Source: Asterias amurensis (taxonomy: Eukaryota > Echinodermata > Asteroidea > Forcipulatida > Asteriidae). Taken from it: a stretch of DNA of 64,000 bases. The notes under the pieces were generated by a model, which did not search any database, was not told the origin of the DNA, and saw only the letters and a list, made by a program, of their open reading frames with translations. The position numbers and the translations under genes were made by a program. The first letter of the stretch is position 1. Each line of letters starts with the position of its first letter. The stretch is from the NCBI RefSeq assembly GCF_032118995.1, contig NC_092660.1:1565501-1629500 (forward strand), in the 5' to 3' direction. Shown here piece by piece: positions 56,744 to 64,000 of the stretch.

Positions 56744-57140
56744 CCCTATTCTGTGGGGCTAGACATTTTTAAAATTGAGGGAAAGTTACAGAAGAGAATG
56801 TTCGATCTACCCACATGGAGCCCCAGCGAGAAGGGATCATAAAATTATTCTGTGGGGGGTCATCATTGTTTCTTATCAAGGGAAAGTTATACAAGAGAAA
56901 ATGGATCATAACATTATTCTGTGGGGGTTATCATTGTTCTTAACGAGGGCAAGTAACAGAAGAGTACTATTGATCTACTCACATCGACCCTGGCGAGAAG
57001 GGGTCAAAACATTATTCTGTTGGAGTTGTCATTGTTCTTATCTAGGGAAAGTTACAGAAGAGTACGCTTATCTGCCCGCATCGTCACCCACAGAAAGGGA
57101 TCATAACATTATTCTGTGGGGGTGGACATTGTTCTTATAA
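56684..57140 (+). repeat. ~96-bp tandem array copying the ATPAF1 stop-codon region
   Basis: Five units begin at about 56688, 56780, 56880, 56947 and 57045. The first is coding (CAGTTACAAAAGACTACATT, CTGCCCACATCGACGCC, GAGAAAGGATCATAA) plus the start of the 3' UTR (TATTCTGTGGGG). Later units keep GTTACAGAAGAG, the C-CACATCG-like block, AGAAGGGATCATAA and ATTATTCTGTGGGGG. The third unit is shortened. The array lies in the 3' UTR. Confidence 0.94.
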
Positions 57141-57197
57141 GTCTGCATTTATACATTTAAGAAGTTCAGCCCCAAGCCCTAGCTGAATTTTCAGACG

Positions 57198-57487
57198 CCC
57201 TTTTCACACTACTCTGTTTCCTGGGGCGGGGAGTAACGGCCGGCCCGTTCACACTTAGACTGCTTTACCCCTGATCTACCCCAGCCAATGGGTGTGTAAC
57301 CCCAGGAAATAGCTACCCCTGCCTGGGGAGGGGGTAAGCGGTAAAACTCCAGGTTAGTCTTGAACGTGCAACCAAAACCATAGGGACCTGGGCAGAGACG
57401 GTGTGAAAGTAAGCAGGGGTAACCTTGGGGTAAAAAGCTCCCAAGGTCTCCCCTGGGCTGTATTCTACGGGAAGAGTGTGAAAAGGG
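57198..57487. mobile_element. 290-bp MITE with CCCTTTTCACACT ends in the ATPAF1 3' UTR
   Basis: CCCTTTTCACACTACTCTG on the left and AGAGTGTGAAAAGGG on the right are inverted. The interior is GC-rich with GGGTAACCTTGGGGTAAA and CTACCCCAGCC-like text. It lies between the ATPAF1 stop and its likely poly(A) signal. Confidence 0.85.
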
Positions 57488-57508
57488 GTAGAGTGTGGGT
57501 TTGTCATG

Positions 57509-57514
57509 AATAAA
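57509..57514 (+). terminator. Candidate ATPAF1 polyadenylation signal
   Basis: AATAAA lies 766 bp after the stop codon, following the tandem array and the MITE. It is the first canonical hexamer downstream that I found, so the 3' UTR probably includes both repeats. Confidence 0.5.
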
Positions 57515-57839
57515 GAAGAAACATTTGGATTTTAAACGAAGAACTCTGTACTTGTTTGCTTTTTTTTAAAAGTGTAAGAAGGGACTCTGCCTGCCATGTT
57601 TTAATTTTTACAAAAAATTATCATATCTGGGTAAACAGATAAATAAATAATAATATAAAAATAATAATCTATAGCCTTATACACATCTACCAACAAGGTT
57701 TCTAAATTAACCGACCAAACAAAAACTTTTAAAGAAGCATTCTCGTTTTTTGTGATAAGGTCAATTTATGTCTATATGGAAGTTTCAAGGTTCAGGGGAA
57801 ACACGGGGGCAAACATCTTCTCTTAGCCAAACTGGGTTA

Positions 57840-58450
57840 TTTTATGTGCATTACACAACACACAGTACCCATGGCTTTACGTCCCATCCAAAGGACAAAG
57901 TATCTTGCTCAAGGACACAAACGCCACAAGCGAGACTCAAACAAGCGCTCTATCGAAACAGAAAGTTTGACTAATTGTGTCCATACACCAAGTTACACCA
58001 TGCTGTTGTTGCACCATGCCAACCAAGTTAGTGTAAACAAAATAGTGATAATAATCTTACATACATGTAGCGCTTTATCACATCCCTTGGTGTGTATGGA
58101 GGGGCTCAGTAATTTGTCCTACAAGGTATGTGAAGGCAGGAGGTACATTTTGAAGTATGAGACCTATTCCTTAAAGCACCATGTAATGGTTTACAAGGTA
58201 CGGCGGCGCAATATGCTGCCAATCAAACAAGGAACACCATGTCTTTTTGATAAGTGCACTGTTTTTTTTACGTGCGTTACACAAAACATGGGACCAACGG
58301 CTTCACGTCCCATCGGAAGGACGACGCAATGGTTAAGTGTCTCGCTTTAAGGACACCAGTGTCACAACTGGGACTCGAACCCACACTCTGCTGAAGAGGA
58401 ACACCAGAGTTTGAATTCGGTGCTCCTACCGCTCGGCCACTACACTTCAT
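57840..58450 (-). mobile_element. tRNA-Leu-like SINE, two partial copies
   Basis: One body fragment lies at 57840-57935 (CACACAGTACCCATGGCTTT, ACGTCCCATCC). A head-bearing copy spans 58060-58450 and on the minus strand has AGTGGCCGAGCGGTAGGAG, AATTCAAACTCTGGTGTTCC and GTGGGTTCGAGTCCCAGTTG. Open frames here come from the SINEs. Confidence 0.85.
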
Positions 58451-59329
58451 AACAAAATAAACACAGATGGAGACCATCTTAAAAATATTAAACTGGTTTT
58501 TTTTATAACATTTTTTTTGTTTGGTTCAATAGTAGCTGCTACAAAGGATTACGTATATAAACTTTAAACACTTGTTGGCGCTACCAGCCAAGGTGGCACA
58601 TCAATTCACTATACAATGTAATAATAATTTAAACGCCAATCCTTCTACATTTTGTACCAGTTTTACTGATCCTGTCTAAAGCCGTGTTCTTAACTTACTG
58701 CCGCAAATTGTTAACTTACTGGTCCAAGTAATAACGTAATATTCTGGTAACTTAACAATACTGTCACATGACTTCTGTTAGACCCCTTGCGTAGTGCGAA
58801 ATGCTACACGGAAGCTGAGCTCACACGCGCTGTATTAACAAATAGCATTACTTTTTAATGTATTAATTACATCATTGGTAATTGTTGATTTTTGTGGATA
58901 GAACATTACTTCAAAGAGGAGCATTTTGAACAATGTTTTATACTATCAACATCGCTCCATTATTCTTTACCTATTAAGTTTGTATGGTCATTAATTTGTG
59001 AAGTAATGTACCAAAAGAAATACCCTGCATTTAAATGCTAAGTATATTCGTACTTCGAAACGGCTGTATAATTTAAAATTGAAGTTCATTGTAATACTCA
59101 TTATATTTTCAAAGAATTTCATAAGCTTCACAGAAGCTTATTTCTTTAAAAGTTTAAATATGTTTCTATGAAAGGTAACAAACCATTTTAAAATATAAAT
59201 GTTCCATGATAATTCTACAAATTAGATAATTTATTAATGTTTTTCTTAATTACAATATAATCTTCTATGGGTCCGGATAAAACCAAGAATTTAATCCTCA
59301 AAATCTAAAAATGCTAATCTCCGTTTAGA

Positions 59330-59815
59330 AAAATTAAAATTTTACTCCCATTTTGTGTGAGTGTATCGTGGCGATATTTGCAACCCAAAGTATTGGATAT
59401 CGTTGGAAAGCAATTTTCATTCTCAATCAATAAATGCTTATTTCCATTTTGAAAAGAAGAACAAATTTGACAATTTGTTATCGGGGTGATATTTGCAACC
59501 CCAAGTGTTGGATATCGTTGGGAAGCATTTTTCCTTCTGAATCTAGAAATGCTTACCTTCATTTTGAATTTTTTTGTTAATTTACTCTCGTTTGTGGGAT
59601 TGGTGTCTGGGTGATATTTGCAACCCCAAGTGTTGGATACCGTTGGATGTTGTAAGAAAGCAATCTTTCTAAGTCTAGAAATGCTTATCTCCATTTTGAG
59701 ACATTTAAAATTTAACCTTGTTGTTGGATTGGTGTCTGGGTAGTATTTGAAACCCAAACCCAATATTGTTGGAAAGCTCTTTTATTTCTGAATCTAGAAA
59801 TGCTGACCCCCATTT
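59330..59815. repeat. 115-125-bp tandem repeat, about four units
   Basis: GATATTTGCAACCC(C)AAGTGTTGGAT with CGTTGG and TCTAGAAATGCTTA-(CC)-CATTTTGA recurs near 59372, 59487, 59612 and 59733. The multiple-of-three stretches keep a 149-codon minus-strand frame open by repetition only. Confidence 0.9.
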
Positions 59816-59824
59816 AGAAAATTA

Positions 59825-61010
59825 CTCCCAATTATGCTCATTTTGTGATGTTACGTCCCATATGTCAATGAACTATTTACAGCAAAATCAATGCCACAAG
59901 TATATTAACTTCAAATAGTAAATATTTGTACATGAAATGTTCAACACAATATCAACTCCAAATAGACTCTTAATATTTAGCGTCACACACATTGTAGAGA
60001 AAGTAACATAGAAGGAAATGAAACTAAACACACAAACACATACCAAAGTGCTATCCCTGAAATATTACTGGAACATTAGTTACAGAAAGCATATCGGTTC
60101 AAACAAGTTATTGCTTTAAAGTTATACAGATGCACTTTCTGGGCAAAAAACTTCCCTTACTAAAAGGCAACATATCAAAGTTATATGGGATTTAAAGCAG
60201 TGCATGGTGACATAATTTTTATCAATGTATATTTGGTTTGCATTAACACCATGTGTACTATCTACTTGTTGGCAGATTATATTCTTTGAGACACACATTT
60301 TCCACAAGTGCAATTTTGTGCCGAGCAAGGGGTTAAGTACATAGGATTGTGATCTCACAATCTTATGTACAACAGATTTAACATCACAAAAAAAAATCAT
60401 TCTCGTTAAATGTATAAAATATTTTAAATATCTTTTTGGAAAATAATTTGTTCGGATTACTCTATAATTTGCATTCACCCTTACAACTTTCCCCAAGTTC
60501 AGTGTAAAAATAAAGTTGAAGTTATGGAAAGGTTTGCGATAACACCATGTAATGATTATCTCTTAATAAGTTGGGGTGGTTCTGAAAAGATTTGTTGGTT
60601 TCAACTCTCAAAACCACCATCCCCACTTCAGGTGACCTGACACAAACATGAACTAATAAACCTGTGAAAGTTTAAGCTCAATCAGTCATCGGCGTCACAA
60701 GAATATATTGAAGAAGAAAAAAACAATTGCTGTTTTCAAACATCCAATTTCGGAATCGCTGATTTCAAACATCCAATTTCGGAACTTGCCAGATCAAAAT
60801 TGTTTGTTTTACTTTTTTCTAAAACTAAAGCATTTCAGGCAAAAATATTTCAAGGGAAGTTTTCCACCATGGACATCTATTATGATACCAGGTAAGTTAT
60901 GTTAGTATATGTGTCAATTTAATCTACATGTATGTAAACTGGTGATAACCTCTTCTCTTAAACGATAAGTGTAATGGTTTCCAAGTATTTGTGCATTACA
61001 CAGCAACACA
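59825..61010. other. Intergenic DNA without recognised gene
   Basis: It contains a short dispersed segment (60185-60265: AATGTATATTTGGTTTGCAT, TAACACCATGTGTACT) shared with 22160-22225 and 63385-63440, and a partial GGCACTGGACAC-type MITE around 60650-60900 (GAAAGTTTAAGCTCAATC). Nothing else is recognised. Confidence 0.4.
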
Positions 61011-61080
61011 CAGGACCTATATAAAAAAAGGTTTTACATCCCAGCCGCAGCACGAAGCAGTCTTAGCTAAGGGTCTTGCT

Positions 61081-61590
61081 TAAAGGCACTGGATACTATT
61101 GGTAATTACTTAAAACAATTGTTAACAACTTACTTTTACCAGCAATAGAGAGCTGTTGATAGTATAAAACTGAGAAATGGCTCCCTCAGGAAGAGAAATG
61201 GGTTAATTCTCACTCAATAATAATAGACTTCAGGCCTGGAGCCTCTTTTTTGGCATCTGAAAGCACACAAATCTGTGCAACAAGAGTATTTTCTCTTTTA
61301 TTATTCTCTTGCAACTTTGATGACCAATTGAGTAAAAAAAAAAACATTCACAGGTTAGTTATTTGAAGAGAGAATACTGGTCTTTGACAATATCCAATGG
61401 TGTCCCAGTGCCATTACTGAAAAAAAAAAATGTTGCGCTTAAAAATGTTTCAGAAACTACATTACTTTATTTAGAGGGAGCCGTTTCTCACAATGTATTA
61501 TACTATCAACAGCTTTCCGTCGTTTGTTACCAAGTAACTTTTATCAGTAAAAATTACTTTAGTAATTACTAATAGTGTCCACTGTCAAGT
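61081..61590. mobile_element. Two GGCACTGGACAC-type MITEs joined
   Basis: The first (61081-61412, reverse) runs from TAAAGGCACTGGATACTATT to CCAATGGTGTCCCAGTGCC. A second 5'-truncated forward copy (61435-61590) has GAGGGAGCCGTTTCTCACAA and TAATAGTGTCCACTGTC. Confidence 0.8.
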
Positions 61591-62034
61591 ACCTTTAAGA
61601 CTTTGAAATGCCTTCAAAACAAAACCTAGAAATTGGGAGGATATTAGAGGGTTGGGGTTTTTAATGCCGTCTCAAAATCGACACTAAAAGAGTGTTAATA
61701 AATACTTGTTCACAGCATGCAAAGAAAATATACACTCTTAAGTAAAACCCATGCTAAGCGACAGAAACCAAAAAAGATAAATAAATACAGGAAATCAACC
61801 TCATGACCTAAGAAGTCAATTATTGTTTCTCTTTACAACAAGAGAACAGTGCTCAAGATAATAAAAACTTAAACCATGGTAGCAAGAATAATAATACTAC
61901 TAATAATATTTATATTTTTTTGTTAAAGCTTCAACTCCACATAAAAATGCCCACATGTAGGTATAACTACAAAAAAAAATCTTCCTTGGCACATAAAAGT
62001 AAATATTTTGATGATAAACCTAAACGGCTATTAA

Positions 62035-62395
62035 CTTTACACTTGGAGATCCAAGTGACTGGAATGCCCTCCCCCAGAACATAATAGAAATGGATTTTAT
62101 ATAGCGCTTGATCACAGCCAGATGGGTGTATCAAAGCACTTCTGACATTATTCAATTCCTTAAAACCATCTCGGAACTGCGAGTTACCGCAAGTTACTGC
62201 GCGCCAAGCTAATCATTCACATAAACCATCTCTGCCCTCACAGGTACCCATTTTACTCCCGGTAGGAGAGAAGCAGTTATGGTTAAGTTTCTTGCTAAAG
62301 GACACAAGTGTCATTCTAACCCGCATCCCGATGACTTAACCATCTAAACTTGAGTCCGATGCTCTTATCCGCTCTGCCTTGACACCCCTATAATG
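62035..62395. mobile_element. LINE C-terminal scrap and tRNA-Leu-like SINE
   Basis: On the plus strand GTGACTGGAATGCCCTCCCCCAG translates to WNALPQNIIE, reminiscent of a LINE C-terminus (62050-62090). It is followed by TTTATATAGCGCTTGATCA and, on the minus strand, a SINE body and head (TTAAGTTTCTTGCTAAAGG, GTGTCATTCTAACCC) to 62390. Confidence 0.5.
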
Positions 62396-62532
62396 GAACT
62401 GCTTACAGTGGAGCAGTTCAAGGGAGTCACATTTTATCGCGTCAGTGCAACAAAGAATAAGTTCGAGCGCACACATTTAGCTGACCCATGATTGACCACT
62501 GACTAGCAATGCGCAGTGACGCACTCACTTAA

Positions 62533-62905
62533 AGACACTGGACACTATTGGTAATTGACGAGTCTTCTCACTTGGTGTATCTCAACATATGCATAAAATA
62601 ACAAACCTGTGAAAATTTGAGCTTAATCGTTCATCAAAGTTGCAAGATATTAAAGAAAGAAAAAAGACCCTTGTTGCACCAAGGTCACACGAAGTTGTAT
62701 GCTTTCAGATGCTTGATTTCAAGACCTCAAATTCTCAATCTGAGGTCTCAAAATCAAATTCGTGGAAAATTACTTCTTTCTCGAAAACTACGTCACTTCA
62801 GAGGGAGCTGTTTCTCACAATGTTTTATACTATGAACCTCTCGTAATCAAGAAAGGTTTTATGCTCATAATTATTTTGAGTAATTACCAATAGTGTCCAC
62901 TGCCT
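62533..62905 (+). mobile_element. GGCACTGGACAC-type MITE, best preserved copy
   Basis: The 373-bp element runs from AGACACTGGACACTATTGG to AATAGTGTCCACTGCCT with TTAA on both sides (62529-62532, 62906-62909). It contains an internal inverted pair (GATTTCAAGACCTCAAATTC / CTGAGGTCTCAAAATCAAAT). Confidence 0.93.
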
Positions 62906-63439
62906 TTAAACTTATTTGGAAGCCTATCAACCATCAGTACCACAGTATTCGACACTTCCAAATGGTCGACCACAGAAGTCAACCAATGGTCTACCAGCCT
63001 GGGTTTGAGTCAAAATAGTCAACCTTTTAATAACCACGGAGCGCACTCGTACTTGCTCAAGGTCTTAACTCTAAATTTCTCAGCAAGTGAACATTGTATT
63101 CAGATGAAACTTTCAAATATGACTTTTATTAAATCTTTCTCTGTAAATTTTGCTGATAAATAAGCATTTTACTTTAAATATGAAATGATCGTTTCATCCT
63201 AAAAAAAAATTTAATGTTGTGAGCCATGATCAGACACCAAGGAGAGATGCGGCGGAAAATGTACTGCTTATATTTTATAACAAAAAAAAATGCCCAAATG
63301 TTTCTCAACGTATTCAGCTTTAAGTAAAGCAAACTTGTGACTATCAACAAGATAGCAAATAAATTTCCACTAAGGTTTCTTAAGTATATGGGATTTGAGG
63401 CATTGCTTGGTGGAGTATCAATGTATATTTGGTTTGCAG

Positions 63440-63690
63440 CTACTTGCCCTTTAAAAGCAGGGCAGTTCTTTAAAAGCAGAGAAGTCTCCCGAACATCCGT
63501 TAAATCTACTCAGTGGTAGTAGAAAAAAGAAAGACAGTTCTCTAAGAACAAACTCTATCTGGCAAGTAGATACACACATGGTGTTATGACAAACCAAGTG
63601 TATAAATTCTTTTGAGAACTTATCGTGCTGTATATTCTACTACCGCAGAGAAGACTTTTCAGAATTCTGGAGGTTCTAGGGTAAAAAAGC
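63440..63690 (+). repeat. Dispersed AAGACAGTTCTCTAAGAAC repeat, forward copy
   Basis: GAGAAGTCTCCCGAACATCC, GACAGTTCTCTAAGAACAAA and ACACACATGGTGTTATGAC match 4880-5070. An inverted echo (ATATTCTACTACCGCAGAGA) follows at 63630. Confidence 0.65.
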
Positions 63691-63985
63691 TCCAAGACAC
63701 AAATGATGTTTGAAGTTTTAACATGACATGGATACTTATAAAAATTTGGGTGCAACCGTTTTGTACATCTCCTTGGGGAGGAGTGTTGGCTATGAGAAGA
63801 GCCAATAGTGTGGTCCTCCATGTACACTGATCGTTTTACGTTTTACGAGTCAGAGATTATGATAATGATAAATATTTCTAACAGCGCCTGCTGCGAATCT
63901 TGCATACATATTTCTTGGTTTCTCAGTAGGATTTGAAACTTCACAAGGTGGCAAAGAATCTTTTTGAGATGTGTTGCTTATAGCT

Positions 63986-64000
63986 ACAGGGGTGGATTTC
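63986..64000. mobile_element. Start of a palindromic element cut by the window end
   Basis: CAGGGGTGGATTTC equals the terminus of the element at 55550-55708. The rest lies outside the window. Confidence 0.55.

Noticed and set aside
56775-57140. 121-codon plus-strand frame after ATPAF1
   Set aside because: It is a shifted reading of the ~96-bp tandem array derived from the ATPAF1 last exon.
57844-58350. 168-codon plus-strand open frame
   Set aside because: It runs through reverse-oriented tRNA-Leu-like SINE sequence and has no coding signature.
59314-59763. 149-codon minus-strand open frame
   Set aside because: It is kept open by a 115-125-bp tandem repeat, with no protein family resemblance and repeated peptide blocks (CKYHPDTNPT, CKYRHDTLTQ).
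60122-60496. 124-codon minus-strand frame
   Set aside because: It is low-complexity AT-rich DNA that includes a dispersed repeat segment, with no family similarity or splice context.
60000-64000. A sixth gene in the right end
   Set aside because: No splice-bounded exon set or recognisable domain was found; frames coincide with repeats.

Overview
The window is animal nuclear DNA. It holds five complete, intron-rich, single-copy housekeeping genes with GT-AG introns. The exon sets listed here close exactly in frame from start to stop. The dense load of short non-autonomous DNA transposons, (ATT)n-tailed SINEs and palindromic elements suggests an echinoderm, most likely a starfish. That assignment is an inference from repeat character and divergence from human proteins, not a database result.

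Gene layout alternates in strand. FARSA, the phenylalanyl-tRNA synthetase alpha subunit (+, 1253-7649, 12 exons, 497 aa), converges on a YIPF1/YIPF2-type Golgi protein (-, 19822-13431, 8 exons, 326 aa). YIPF diverges from a six-blade kelch protein with an acidic Ser-rich tail (+, 20871-31064, 14 exons, 389 aa). The kelch gene converges on SLC35A3, a UDP-GlcNAc-type Golgi nucleotide-sugar transporter (-, 48834-38488, 8 exons, 347 aa). SLC35A3 diverges from ATPAF1, the mitochondrial F1-ATPase assembly factor (+, 50252-56743, 10 exons, 300 aa). The genes do not form a pathway; YIPF and SLC35A3 are both Golgi membrane proteins. From about 57.5 kb to the end I see no gene, only repeats and unique AT-rich DNA.

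Repeats fill introns and intergenic DNA. They include a 371-bp palindromic TTAA-flanked MITE, a ~370-bp TTAA-flanked MITE with GGCACTGGACAC ends in many copies, palindromic TCCTAACTTAGGA elements, CRE/YY1-motif-bearing TIR elements, a tRNA-Leu-like SINE, a second tRNA-like element flanked by direct repeats, and a LINE 3' fragment. No retrovirus-like or capsid-bearing element was recognised.

The most notable signals are these. (1) A 2,175-bp DNA transposon (31838-34012) carries eight CGTCATGGACATTACG boxes in both orientations, and its 4-bp target duplication is confirmed by a nearby empty copy of the insertion site. (2) Local duplications repeatedly involve exon edges: an array that multiplies the 5' splice site of kelch exon 12, a ~96-bp array that copies the ATPAF1 stop-codon region through the 3' UTR, a duplicated FARSA exon 11 with its donor, and a FARSA exon 10 fragment carried 7 kb away next to the 3' end of YIPF. 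Differences in the two FARSA copies are mostly synonymous.
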